Origin: Agapanthus africanus
Lineage: Eukaryota > Streptophyta > Magnoliopsida > Asparagales > Amaryllidaceae
Assembly (NCBI GenBank): GCA_030015575.1
Contig: JASDDO010000026.1
Span: 186,955,739-187,019,738 of the forward strand
Length of the DNA: 64,000 bases
Direction: 5' to 3'
Each line of letters starts with the position of its first letter. Positions within the stretch are counted from its first letter, which is position 1. Under the pieces are notes generated by a model. That model saw nothing but the letters and a program-made list of their open reading frames with translations, was not told the origin of the DNA and ran no database searches. The position numbers and the translations under genes are program-made. Of the stretch, positions 11,414 through 23,950 are shown piece after piece.

Positions 11414-13637
11414 TGTTAGTTGTATGTATGCCCTAGAGGCCAGTATTGTACAGATGATGTATATTATATTGGATGCTTGGACATATATAGAGATGACTTT
11501 CTTGCTCGATATGATAGTATGCTATCTGGTTACTCTTTATCTTAACATGTACACTTGTCTCTTTATACTGTCTTATAGTTACATGTTGGTAAAGCCCTTA
11601 GGATGTATACTTGACTACCTGGACTATGATGCAGATCATACTAGTGGGGACATGGTAGTCCATAGGTACATCCTTCAAGGTCCCTAGTCGTGGGTATATC
11701 GAGACGGGGCATCGATATACCAGTGTAGACTAGCGTATACGCTTCTCGACCCATGAGATGGACGATGGATGATCCCATATCCATTGGTGTTTGATATCAG
11801 AGATGGTGTACGGGTGCTCAGTGGAGACTGGGTACACTGGACGGACTCGCCGAGAACTCCCAGATGGTATTATACCTCACGTCAGATGGCAGTTCTCAGG
11901 TGACACTTGTACAGGTTAGTCTGTAGACCCGAGATCGTCATAGAGTCTTGTGTGATTCCCACTGTGCTTTGATCTCCACCTTACCACGTCCATGAGGGCG
12001 TGCAAAACGGTGGTCTTTGGGTACAGTCCCGAGTCACATGGAGGCAATGAGCGATAGGAGGGGTTTCGTCTCTCCCGGTATTGGGGGTTGATGTTGCGCT
12101 GTGCTCGATTGGCCGTAACATGGAAGTCCCTGGCCAGGGCTGATCAGAGATTTGCTGGTAAGTGTTACCAGTAGTTTCTCGACCCGTTATGAGCCTCACA
12201 TCGGCACGACTTATCGGTTATTGGGGCCTGACGTTTACCACCCCTAGACTTGATATGCGACATATCAGACGAACAGACCGGACTGTACGGTAAGTGTTAC
12301 TGGTTGGATTCACAGGAGTGTGAGCGGGCTAGCTCGTCGATCTTCTGATTGCTTAATACCCGGGTGGCCGTTACGTTTAGCAGACCGCTTGCGGCTTGTG
12401 GGTGCTTGATATGATCATCATCTGCTACCGGCGTATTGACGAGTCTTTAGAGTCCTACACAGAGGTTTCCTGGCTCAAGCGAAACGAAATAGGAGCGCAT
12501 ATGAGATATGTGCAGGACCGAGAATAATGCGTGTATGTGATACCGTATTCCATTCTCGCGATGAATGTATCGATTGGTTATATTCGATATAACCTAGATA
12601 TCGAATCAACGATTGATTCGATAAGCCGATACATAGGATACTAGTCGGTTATATGGGATATGAACGGATCGTTAAGTCAAGTGTTGATTTAATGATTTAA
12701 TGTATAATTATATATTTGATATATTATTTTGCATTAACTAGTATTGGTTCACTTTAAATGGATTTTCTCACTTGATGTGCAAGTTGTATATGTGATATAC
12801 TTTTGTGCACATCTTTGTATCATGTTTGATGATGCTTGCTCCTTTGGTTAAGTGTAAAGAATTAAACCTAGGTTAAGAAAGTGATTAGGGTTTTAATTAT
12901 CCATTATTTTATTTATTGATTTTAGAAAAAAAATGGGATAAGAATACAAAATGGTTGCTTTCATTCTTGAACCTTTGTGAAGCTTCATGAAGCTTTGACC
13001 AAAGTGACCAATTTGTCTTCATGCTTAACCCTAACCACTCTTCTAACCTTGGTCAATTCTCTACACCTAACCATGGTTCCTATTATGATAAGTATTCATT
13101 TCTTTTTCATTTTTGATTAACTTATCATAATATTCTCCTTCTTCTTGATCTTCTTCTTCAAGAAAGAAAGCTTGATGCCATCAATGGCAACTTGAGTTCT
13201 AAAGTGAGAAATCCAATTCTAAAGTGAACCCACCTCCTATTTCTTCACCCTCTACCTCTTGCCAAGTTGTTTTGGGTGTTTTCTTCACAAGTTTTACAAA
13301 TTTGTGAAGTCGGAGCTTGAACTTATGATGCCTCGACGTAGATCATCTTCGGCACGAAGCCGACGACCTAGTCCGCCCATTTCTCCGATGAAGCCGACGA
13401 TTGAGTTCGGGATTTGAGATGGACAGCGAGAGGACGCCTACGTGGACCTAAGGAAGTGGAGAACTGGATCTACAAAGGTTGTAGCCTCTCTCCTTTAGTT
13501 AAGATGTTAACTAGTTTCGTTTTTCGTCTAAATTTCTAGTCGACGATCCGTATTAGGGTTTCTCGGCACCCATAAAATTTGATATTGGCATGGTTGATGC
13601 CTTGTGAGACCTCTATAGTATGCCTAGGAACCCTTCA
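11414..13637 (+). repeat. E1 5' LTR
   Basis: The LTR runs from TGTTAG to CTTCA, paired with 19792-22015 (equal length). It is non-coding; ORFs such as 11397-11687 recur in every related LTR and are not genes. The AT-rich stretch near 12700-12730 (tataattatatatttgata) could hold the promoter, but I cannot fix a TATA box. Confidence 0.9.
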
Positions 13638-13638
13638 G

Positions 13639-13651
13639 TGGTATCAGAGCC
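13639..13651 (+). other. E1 primer-binding site
   Basis: TGGTATCAGAGCC lies one base after the 5' LTR and is complementary to the 3' end of initiator tRNA-Met, the normal primer for Angela/BARE-type copia elements. Confidence 0.9.
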
Positions 13652-13839
13652 TAGCTAGAGCCTTAGGCGAAGTGTAGACGACGTTTGAAACCCGATCGAA
13701 CCAAAACCCTAACCCCAAAATAGCTCTCTGGACTTTTTCTAAAAACTGGGATTTTTCCAAATTAAAAATATGCAGAAAAATCAGCAGGGAACCCTAAGAA
13801 TTACTGTGCAAAACGTGTGCATGATTCCTCCAAAGTGCG

Positions 13840-13880
13840 GCGGAACCGCGGCAGAAGTCTGGCTTCTGCGGCGGTTCCGC
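13840..13880 (+). other. E1 leader stem-loop (CCGCGG hairpin)
   Basis: The arms are 13840-13857 (GCGGAACCGCGGCAGAAG) and 13863-13880 (CTTCTGCGGCGGTTCCGC). They pair over 18 bp with one mismatch around a 5-nt loop. The hairpin sits about 190 nt past the PBS. E2 and E3 carry a hairpin with different arm sequences at the same distance, so structure rather than sequence is kept. The position suits an RNA dimerisation or packaging signal; that role is inference. Confidence 0.7.
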
Positions 13881-16532
13881 GGCCTTATGATGACGTCACC
13901 CACCCAATTTTGCACAGTAACTTCCTTTATTCAGTGCTGAGTTCTCTGGGTATTTTTAAATATTATTCAAGATTTGAATTTTCTGGGGTTGTTTTGGGGA
14001 TTCGTTTATTCGATCGGATTGTCAAACTCTGTCTATGTGTCTTTCCGGATGATTTTTGAATATGTTAGAAAGTTCGACCGGATATAAATACCCAACTTTT
14101 CCCCTGTCGGGAAATTTCCAAGCGTTGGATTTTTCCGTGGTTTAAAGACGTTCTAAGTAGTGCAAGTAACGCGATAGACCCTCTAGAAGACAACAAACCT
14201 TAACTCGATTATGTGACCGTCTTGAACTGCCCTTTGAACCTTAGGGTTTGGGGGCAGTACGGCGTGCCACATGTGAGGCGTTGGCTTGACCCTTCTACGG
14301 CTGGACCGTTGGTACTGAGGCATGAACTGGATGTTTTTAAACTTATTTCATGTGATGAGCTGTATCGGGAAAACTTGGGTTTTCGATTGTTCGATCGGAA
14401 AGTTTAACATTTTCTATTTATCCGGAATGGGATACAATAATTGGAATTCACAAACAGTTATGAGATAACTGGATGAATGTTATAAATCTAGCGGTTTAGT
14501 TTCATTTGATATTGAAAAGAGTTTTCGATAATGAGACTAAAATGCGGGGTTTATAACTGTTAGGCATGTGATGTCTAAGTATTTCATTTGATTAGGCATG
14601 TGATGTCTAAAGAGGTTGCGGATTCCAACTGTTGTAGTTTTACACTTTCTTTTCTGTGACCGTAAGTGTAATATGTGATATCGCCGGTTTCGTTGCTATA
14701 TGTCAACGACAATTGGGATGCGCATATTTACTTACGTTGATGACATATGATGTTATGTGTTGCTTGATATGTTATATTGGATTGTCGTGTTTGAATAGCC
14801 GGGAGTTTTTATGTGAGATGAGTGTTTTTTATTTTCATTCATGTAAAATCTTGTATGTAATATTCTTTTATTGGGACACTTCCAGGTTGCGGAAGTTGTC
14901 ACCTTTTATATATTATTTACTTTTCCGCATTAGGATAGACCCAAGGAGGGGAGCACAAGTAACCGGGTTCTAGGGTCCAGTGGGAGACCATCTCGAGGAG
15001 TCGAGTCCGGGTCTCCTAACCCTAGAATTGGTAGGGTTGCTTGCCGCTCTCGTAGGGGTCTAGGGGTGTGGGATTGGCTATTCATCACGACCGTGGAATC
15101 CGTGTTTTATACTGGCTCGTATTGAAAACACGGACGTCCTAGTATATCCAATGTTTCATATGTTTCTTCTGCTGCGATATCTGTGATGTGATCATGTGAT
15201 GTTGTGTGGTAGATACAATATATAGTATATATGATATATTATATAGACGTTACTTATGTTTTGCACCCGCACTAGCCCTGCCCTGCTCTGTCGTTAGTTA
15301 CCTAAGCTAACGGTGCACGAAGGAACATCCAGGCGAATGCGGATGGCATAAGTGTACGTCGTATTTATCTGTGATGTTTAGGTATTTAAATGATGGGACT
15401 TCATTAATGTGATTAATGAAAGAAAAGAAACCTAAGATGTTGTAGAATCAAATTTTAAACAAACCAGGTAGCTACAGTTCTTGCTTTGCATAGCGGTATA
15501 TATGATATACCTTGCACCTTATTCGATGAGGAAAGGACCGAGATCCCTTCACCGGGAGTGACTCCTTTAGCAATAACTAGCAGATGCTACACACTCGGTT
15601 TGTTTTTGATTGCTTCTATAGTTTCTGATTTGCACAGTGATATATATGATATATCCCGCACCTCATTCGACGAGGAAAGGACCGACGATCCCTTCACCGG
15701 GAGTGACTCCTTTAGCAAAACTAGAAAAGCCTCAAAAGCACTCCATTTTAATTTGATTCTACAACGATATCAAGTTCATTACGCAATAGGTTTTCAGAAA
15801 AACCTGTCGTAGCCCTCCGTCATTTCAGATAAGTCTTATTTAGTATTCGTGCTACTTTTGTTGACCTCCGTCAAGGCGTAGTGTGCGGTAGCTAACTAGT
15901 ATTTATCTGCTTATGCATATGATGCAGATTGGATTAGGGTAGTCGTGCGGCCTTGTTGACCTCCGTCAAGGGTCGTGCGGGTGGGTTTAATTCAATCAAG
16001 AAATGACAGGTTGAGCTTGACTAGTAGCCTATGGTTTGTTGACCTCCGTCAAGGTCATAGGGTGCTAGGGGCAAAATATTATCGGGAATTTCAAGTGTTG
16101 AAATTTTCAATGAGATTGCATACCTTCTATGAGATAGTTGGATCCCGATACCCGCTGCGAGTAAGAGTTACTCCTGGGAGAGTTTTACACATTACAATTA
16201 GCCGATCAAGTAGGTGTCTAGAAAGGTGTCAACGGGGTTACGCCTCTAGGAAAACGAGGTTTACTGTAATTAGGTTCGTGCGAAAGCATGGGGGACCTCC
16301 CTCAAAGTACCGACACTGGCCTGGCTGAAAGATTGGCGAACTTGTAGTGTGTAATTAATCCCGGCTAGTCTTTCCTTTTAGGGTTTGAAGGAAGATTTGA
16401 TAAAAACCAGTGGGAGCCATCCTGATTAGATAAGATAAAAACCAATCTGATCTTGCACGAGCTTACGCTAAAGTGTTTTCTTCTCTCTCTCTCCAGGTAG
16501 CGACCATTTCATGCCCTAATAAAGATAATAAT
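13881..16532 (+). other. E1 5' leader: duplicated module and three stem-tetraloops
   Basis: This leader of about 2.7 kb has no gag and no credible gene. A module of about 144 bp occurs twice (from 15485 and 15629). Each copy has a short palindrome (GGTATAT/ATATACC in copy 1, GATATAT/ATATATC in copy 2) and the shared 'ttcaccgggagtgactcctttagca'-like block. Three hairpins TTGAC-CTCC-GTCAA lie at 15861-15874, 15956-15969 and 16039-16052. The third is enclosed by CCTATG/CATAGG. A pyrimidine tract ending in CAG (16494-16496) lies just before the first in-frame ATG and looks like a 3' splice site. Confidence 0.65.
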
Positions 16533-19500
16533 ATGGATGTATTGACCGAACCCGCATGTTATACTGTGCTGGGGAACGTTGGTTCCGTTCTTACCTATAA
16601 GAGTTATAGGACTGAACAGGATATAGGGGAATACCAGGATTCCCATGCCACCCGAATGAAGAAAGTACATGATGATGCATTTTCTTCGGGTGTGTTCGTT
16701 ACAGAGAACTGTTTCTCCATTTGCCCTACGTCCTGGGTATTAGATACCGGGTCAGGATCCCATATATGTAATCAGTTACATGGGCTTAGGAAAGGTAGAG
16801 AACTTGGAGAAGGTGATAAAGACATTAGAGTTGGAAATGGTGCAATTGTTGCAGCTAAGACTGTCGGGGAATATCACCTTGAATTACCAGCTGGTAATAC
16901 ATTGGTTCTGAACGAATGCTATTACATGCCGAACCTGATATGCAACATTATATCGGTTTCTTTATTGAGTAAAGAGGGATATAATTTTGTATTACAGGAT
17001 AATGTTATGAACATTTTCCGTAACCAAAAGTTGGTTGGATCAGGCACGTTGTGCAATGGCATTTATGTTCTAAACCAATCAACAGTTCTGAGCATAACAA
17101 ACACACACAAGAGGAAGAGTTCAGAACTGAATGAATCCTTCTTGTGGCATTGTAGACTGGGTCACATCAATGTGACACGACTGGCTAAGTTGCATAAGGA
17201 TGGATATTTAAATCCGTTTGAATTTTCATCTTATGACACTTGCCAGTCATGTCTCAAAGGCAAGATGACCAAAACTCCGTTTACGGGACACAGAGAAAGA
17301 GTTACCGAACTCTTGGGACTGATACATAGTGATGTATGCGGTCCCATGTCTACACATGCCAGGGATGGTTCTTCGTACTTCATTACATTCACTGACGATC
17401 TCTCTAGATTCGGATATGTGTTCCTGATGAAACACAAATCAGAAGCTTTTGAGAAATTTAGAGAATATAAACAAGAAGTCGAGAACCAAACCGGAAAAAG
17501 TATTAAAATCCTACGATCTGATCGAGGAGGTGAATACTTGAGCATTGAATTCCTGGACTTCCTAAAAGAGAATGGGATTCTCTCTCAGCTAACTCCTCCA
17601 TATACACCACAGCACAACGGTGTATCAGAACGGAGGAACCGAACCCTATTGGATATGGTGCGCTCTATGATGAGTATAGCTGAGTTACCTGTTTCCTTCT
17701 GGGGATATGCACTGGAAACAGCAGCATACCTACTGAATAGGGTTCCCACCAAATCTGTGCCTACCACACCATATGAGATATGGGAAGGGAAGAGATCATA
17801 TCTTAATTTTATTAAGATATGGGGTTGCCCGGCCTATGTCAAAAGACAAAAACCGGACAAACTCGAGGCAAGGTTTGTTTTGTGTAAATTTGTTGGATAT
17901 CCCAAACATTCGCGAGGGTATACCTTCTACCACAGTGAGGAACAAAGACTATTTGTTGCTCAACATGCCACCTTTTTAGAAAAGGAATTTCTTGCAAAAG
18001 AGATTAGTGGCTCTGAGGTAGAACTGGAAGAGGTTCCAGCTGAACAAAACACTACAGAAGATTTAGTAGAACCAGAGGATTCAGTAGCTCCCAATGAACC
18101 TCAGCCACTCCGCCGATCTAGTAGGGTTCCTCGCCAACCTGAGAGATACTACGGTTTTCTCATGGATGGTGGGAGCGAGGATTGCATCATGGAGGATGAT
18201 GACCCAACTAGCTTCGAGCAGGCCATCACGAGTAGGGACTCAGTGAAATGGCTGGATGCAATGCGGTCCGAGATGGAATCCATGTACACCAACAAAGTAT
18301 GGACTTTGGATGTTGCTCCTGAAGGGGTAAAACCCATTGGGAGCAAATGGATCTTCAAGAAGAAACTTGGTGTAGATGGGAAAGTGGAGACTTTCAAAGC
18401 TAGACTTGTTGCAAAGGGTTTTGTCAAAGACCAGGTGTGGACTATGACGAAACCTTTTCTCCAGTGGCTATGCTTAAATCCATCCGGATCATGCTTGCCA
18501 TCGCTGCATATCATGACTACGAAATCTGGCAAATGGATGTTAAGACCGCCTTTCTAAATGGTGATTTAGAAGAGTGCGTGTACATGACTCAGCCAGAGGG
18601 CTTCGTAGACAGTGGGAGCAGCGGGAAGGTGTGCAAGCTGCTTAAATCCATTTATGGATTAAAGCAAGCATCGCGGAGTTGGAACATCTGCTTTGACGTC
18701 GTTATCAAAGAGTTTGATTTCGTCAAAAATCCAGATGAACCTTGTATCTACAAGAAGGTGGCAGAGAGTAAGGTTGTCTTCCTCGTATTGTACGTAGACG
18801 ACATACTCTTGATAGGAAATGATATTCCTATGCTGCAATCGGTCAAGCTCTTCTTATCACAAAGATTCTCAATGAAAGATCTTGGTGATGCCTCCTGCAT
18901 ATTGGGAATTAGGATCTATAGAGATAGATCCAAACGGATATTGGGATTGTCCCAATCCAGGTACATTGACGCCATACTAAAGAGGTTTAGTATGGAAGAA
19001 TCCAAGCGTGGGAACTTGCCCACGATCTCTGGAGTCACTCTCTCCAAAGAGATGTCTCCCAAGACTGATTTGGAGAGAGCTCGCATGCAAGGGATACCCT
19101 ATGCTTCGGCTGTAGGCTCTATCATGTATGCGATGCTATGTACCAGACCCGATGTAGCATACTCACTAAGTGTAGTGAGCAGGTATCAAGCTGATCCTGG
19201 AGAGAATCACTGGACAGCTGTGAAGAGCATTCTCAAGTACTTACAAAGGACTAAAGAGATGCTCTTGGTGTATGGTAACGGAGAACTCCAAGTGGAGTCC
19301 TTTACCGATTCGAGCTTCCAGAGTGATAAGGACGACTCTAAGTCGCAGTCGGGCTTTGTCTTTACCCTTTACGGAGGGGCGGTTACCTGGAAGAGTTCCA
19401 AGCAGGAAACCGTGGCAGACTCGACGATGGAGGCTGAATACATCGCTGCCAACGATGCTGCCAAAGAGGCTGTCTGGATCAAGAAGTTCATTACTGAACT

Positions 19501-19777
19501 TGGAGTGGTTCCATCCATTGAGCATCCAATACCTTTGTATTGCGATAACAATGGAGCGGTGGCTTTGGCCAAGGAACCTAGGTCCCATCAGCGATCCAGG
19601 CATATTCTGAGGCGGTATCACCTGATCCGGGAGATAGTTGATCGCCGGGAGATCGAGGTCAGGAGGGTTGACACGAAGAATAACACGGCGGATCCACTCA
19701 CGAAGACCATTCCCCAGATTCAGTTTGAGAGACTCTTCGGGATGCTCGGTATGCGATACTACAGCAGCTGGCCCTAG
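16533..19777 (+). pseudogene. pol: E1 pol polyprotein (PR-INT-RT-RH), gag missing, 1-nt frameshift
   Basis: I start at ATG 16533 (MDVLTEP...); the longer frame begins with GTG at 16473. In order: a protease motif DTGSGSH; an integrase HHCC zinc finger (HCRLGH...CQSC) and DDE core with D-X35-E (HSDVCG, RSDRGG, SERRNR); a reverse transcriptase with intact YVDD; and copia RNase H ending YYSSWP at 19777. Compared with E2, one c is missing between 18422 and 18423 (ggtttt-gtc versus ggttttcgtc). The frame therefore runs off to 18557, and the true RT frame resumes around 18437. There is no capsid domain or CCHC zinc knuckle upstream of the protease, the same gap as in E2 and E4. Apart from the frameshift the catalytic residues look intact. 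Confidence 0.88.
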
Positions 19778-19791
19778 TGCAAGTGGGAGAT

Positions 19792-22015
19792 TGTTAGTTG
19801 TATGTATGCCCTAGAGGCCAGTATTGTACAGATGATGTATATTATATTGGATGCTTGGACATATATAGAGATGACTTTCTTTCTCGATATGATAGTATGC
19901 TATCTGGTTACTCTTTATCTTAACATGTACACTTGTCTCTTTATACTGTCTTATAGTTACATGTTGGTAAAGCCCTTAGGATGTGTACTTGACTAGCTGG
20001 ACTATGATGCAGATCATACTAGTGGGGACATGGTAGTCCATAGGTACATCCTTCAAGGTCCCTAATCGTGGGTATATCGAGACGGGGCATCGATATACCA
20101 GTGTAGACTAGCGTATACGCTTCTCGACCCATGAGATGGGCGATGGATGATCCCATATCCATTGGTGTTTGACATCAGAGATAGTGTACGGGTGCTCAGT
20201 GGAGACTGGGTACACTGGACGGACTCGCCGAGAACTCCCAGATGGTATTATACCTCACGTCAGATGGCAGTTCTCAGGTGACACTTATACAGGTTAGTCT
20301 GTAGACCCGAGATCGTCATAGAGCCTTGTGTGATTCCCGCTATGCTTTGATCTCCACCTTACCACGTCCATGAAGGCGTGCAAAACGGTGATCTTTGGGT
20401 ACAGTCCCGAGTCACATGGAGGCAATGAGCGATAGGAGGGGTTTCGTCTCTCCCGGTATTGGGGGTTGATGTTGCGCTGTGCTCGATTGGCCGTAACAGG
20501 GAAGTCCCTGGCCAGGGCTGATCAGAGATTTGCTGGTAAGTGTTACCAGTAGTTTCTCGATCCGTTATGAGCCTCACATCGGCACGACTTATCGGTTATT
20601 GGGGTCTGACGTTTACCACCCCTAAACTTGATATGCGACATATCAGACGAACAAACCGGACTGTACGGTAAGTGTTACTGGTTGGATTCACAGGAGTGTG
20701 AGCGGGCTAGCTCGTCGATCTTCTGATCGCTTAATACCCGGGTGGCCGTTACGTTTAGCAGACCGCTTGCGGCTTGTGGGTGCTTGATATGATCATCATC
20801 TGCTACCGGCGTATTGACGAGTCTTTAGAGTCCTACACAGAGGTTTCCTGGCTCAAGCGAAACGAAATAGGAGCGCATATGAGATATGTGCAGGACCGAG
20901 AATAATGCGTGTATGTGATACCGTATTCTATTCTCGCGATGAATGTATCGATTGGTTATATTCGATATAACCTAGGTATCGAATCAACGATTGATTCGAT
21001 AAGCCGATACATAGGATACTAGTCGGTTATATGCGATATGACCGGATCGTTAAGTCAAGTGTTGATTTAATGATTTAATGTATAATTATATATTTGATAT
21101 ATTATTTTGCATTAACTAGTATTGGTTCACTTTAAATGGATTTTCTCACTTGATGTGCAAGTTGTATATGTGATATACTTTTGTGCACATCTTTGTATCA
21201 TGTTTGATGATGCTTGCTCCTTTGGTTAAGTGTAAAGAATTAAACCTAGGTTAAGAAAGTGATTAGGGTTTTAATTATCCATTCTTTTATTTATTGATTT
21301 TAGAAAAAGAATGGGATAAGAATACAAAATGGTTTCTTTCATTCTTGAACCTTTGTGAAGCTTCATGAAGCTTTGACCAAAGTGACCAATTTGTCTTCAT
21401 GCTTAACCCTAACCACTCTTCTAACCTTGGTCAATTCTCTACACCTAACCATGGTTCCTATTATGATAAGTATTCATTTCTTTTTCATTTTTGATTAACT
21501 TATCATAATATGCTCCTTCTTCTTGATCTTCTTCTTCAAGAAAGAAAGCTTGATGCCATCAATGGCAACTTGAGTTCTAAAGTGTGAAATCCAATTCTAA
21601 AGTGAACCCACCTCCTATTTCTTCACCCTCTACCTCTTGCCAAGTTGTTTTGGGTGTTTTCTTCACAAGTTTTACAAATTTGTGAAGTCGGAGCTTGAAC
21701 TTGTGATGCCTCGACGTAGATCATCTTCGGCACGAAGCCGACGACCTAGTCCGCCCATTTCTCCGATGAAGCCGACGATTGAGTTCGGGATTCGAGATGG
21801 ACAGTGAGAGGACGCCTACGTGGAGCTAAGGAAGTGGAGAACCGGATCTACAAAGGTTGTAGCCTCTCTCTTTTAGTTAAGATGTTAACTAGTTTCATTT
21901 TTCGCCTAAATTTCTAGTCGACGATCCGTATTAGGGTTTCTCGGCACCCATAAAATTTGATATTGGCATGGTTGATGCCTTGTGAGACCTCTATAGTGTG
22001 CCTAGGAACCCTTCA
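19792..22015 (+). repeat. E1 3' LTR
   Basis: This is a 2,224-bp LTR directly after the PPT 'gcaagtgggagat' (19779-19791). It pairs with 11414-13637 with about 35 differences by eye and ends CTTCA, followed by TSD gtctg at 22016-22020. Confidence 0.9.
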
Positions 22016-22020
22016 GTCTG

Positions 22021-22884
22021 TTCGTCAAAGACTGTCGCATATTGTGTCTAGGAGAGTGGTAAACATCAGACTCCTAATAACGCAATAAGTCGTGCCGATA
22101 TCAAGCCCATCACCATCCGAGAAACTACTGATCCGAATCCGTAAATCTCATCTGCCTAGCCATGTCTTATGGTAATGGAAAACCGGGTATAGCGCAACAT
22201 AAACCCCCAATACCGAAAGAGACGAATCCCCGCAATCCGCTCACTGCCTACATGTGGCTCGGAACTGTACCCAATTAAAACCTGTTTGCATGACTTCTTT
22301 GAGCCGTGGTAGGGTAGTAATCAAATTACAGTAGGAACTCACGCAAGACAAATGGCGATCTTGGGTCAACAAACTAATCTGTACTAATGCCACCAGAGAT
22401 CTGCTACCTGACGAGAGGTATAATACTATATAGCATGATCTCGGCAAGTCCGTCCAGTGTAACTCATAACCTAATGAGCACCTGTATACAATCTCGATGA
22501 CAGACCAACACTAATGGCTGTGAGACCAACCATTGCCCCTTGTCGGGGTCAAGAAACGTATACACTAGTCTACTCTGAAATATCGATGTTTAGTCTCGAT
22601 ATTCACACGACTAGGAACATTTAAGGATGTGCTTATAGACTACCTATTCTCACAAGTGTGATAGCCACAATAACCTCAGTAGTCAAGCATGAATCCTATA
22701 GGCTCTATCAATATGTAATAGTGATATGCTATACCATACAAGATATGTACATAATGATAAAGTCAAACTAGATAGTATGCTATCATCTCGACTAAAATTG
22801 TTCTATCCGTATAGGTCCACCCACAATCATCATAATCGCCAGCCTACGATTACAATAATTGCCTTATAGGCACTATATCTAACA
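22021..22884 (-). repeat. A0 5' LTR, piece 3 of 3
   Basis: This continues the A0 LTR after the E1 insertion and ends ...ATCTAACA at 22884, which reads TGTTAGAT on the minus strand, i.e. the true 5' end of the LTR. The sum of the three pieces (about 2.0 kb) is right for a whole LTR. The other LTR of A0 must lie left of the window. Confidence 0.75.
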
Positions 22885-23950
22885 ACCCTCTGCCTAACAA
22901 CTCTCTGCGTGGAACTTTAAAGACTCGATAATATGCTGGCAGTGGGTTTAACCATAAGCACGTCAGCGGTACTAGCTGTTCGTAACGGCTGCCCAGGTAT
23001 TGAACGAAAGGAAGGTCGACAAACAAACTCGTATGTATCCCTATTGAGCTTGAAAGTGACAATTTTTGTACAGTCTGGTCTCTTTGTCTGAGAGTATCGC
23101 ATATCGGGTTTAGGGGGTGGAAAACGTCACACCCCTAATAACCTGACAAGTCGTGTTGATGAGACCCAACACCATCCCAAGAAACTACTGATATCACTAT
23201 CAGTAAATCTCATCTTCCTTGGTTAAGGTCTTATGGTGATGGCCAATCAAACACAATGTGATATCGACTCTCTATACGGGGAGAGACGAATCCCTTCTAT
23301 CGCTTACTACCCCTAAGTGCTTCAAGATTGTACCCAACTAAAAGCTATTTGCACGACTTTTTAGAGTCATGGTAGGATAGTAATTTAAGTACAGTAGGAA
23401 CATACTCGGGATGAATGATGATGCCAATTCTAAAGACTAACTTATACCTATGTCACTAGAGAACTGTTATCTGACGATAGGTATATTACCATCTAGAAGT
23501 TCTTGGCGAGTCCGTCCAGTATAACTCATAACCTAATGAGCAACTGTATACTATTTTTAGTGCCGTACATCAATGGCTATAGAACATGCCATCTTCCCTC
23601 ACGGGAATAAGAAATGTATACATCAGTCTACTCCTGAGTATCGATGCACTGTCTCGAAACTCCAATGATTATGGACAATTTAAGGATGTGCTTATAGACT
23701 ACCTAGACCCTCCAAGTATGATCGCTATCACAACTCTAGTAGTCAACTAAAAATCCTATGGGTATTACCAACATGTAATCGAGATACGTAATATAAATAG
23801 AACATATACATATATTGAGGCAAAGACAAACCAGATAACATACTATCATATCAAGCAAGGTTGTCATATACGTATATATCCCAACTATCTACATGTAATA
23901 TATAATCTTGTACTATATAATAGTGGTCTCTAGGGCATACATATCCAACA
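22885..23950 (-). repeat. Truncated Angela-like LTR B
   Basis: This is homologous to the 5' half of the other Angela-like LTRs, from the '...gactttaaagactcg' block to the LTR start (TGTTGGATATGTATGCCCTAGAGACC on the minus strand, near 23925-23950). It has no PPT or RNase H on its right side, so it is either a 5' LTR or a solo LTR. A0 appears to have inserted into it at 22884/22885, with the rest of B off the left side of the window. Numerous changes from E1/E2 LTRs suggest an older copy. Confidence 0.65.

Larger units (their letters stand above)
11414..22015 (+). mobile_element. Element E1: Angela-like copia retrotransposon, gag-less, one frameshift
   Basis: This is a complete 10,602-bp element with 2,224-bp LTRs (11414-13637 and 19792-22015) and TSD gtctg (11409-11413 and 22016-22020). 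It has a tRNA-Met type PBS and a PPT before the 3' LTR. The LTR starts TGTTAGTTG and carries the ATGCCCTAGAGGC block typical of Angela/BARE LTRs. By eye the LTRs differ at about 35 positions (about 1.6%), so E1 is older than E2. The coding region has PR-INT-RT-RH order (copia) but no gag, and pol carries a single-base deletion. A leader of about 2.9 kb precedes the ORF, as in BARE/Angela elements. Confidence 0.92.

Noticed and set aside
15975..16328. 117-codon ORF in the E1 leader
   Set aside because: It is not kept open in E2 at the equivalent place and runs over the hairpin repeats; it has no Gag motif, so it is not a displaced gag.
16473..16532. GTG start 60 bases upstream of the pol ATG in E1 (also 36351 in E2)
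   Set aside because: The GTG lies before a pyrimidine tract and likely splice acceptor. Plant initiation normally uses ATG, and the first in-frame ATG (16533, 36411) is conserved between copies.
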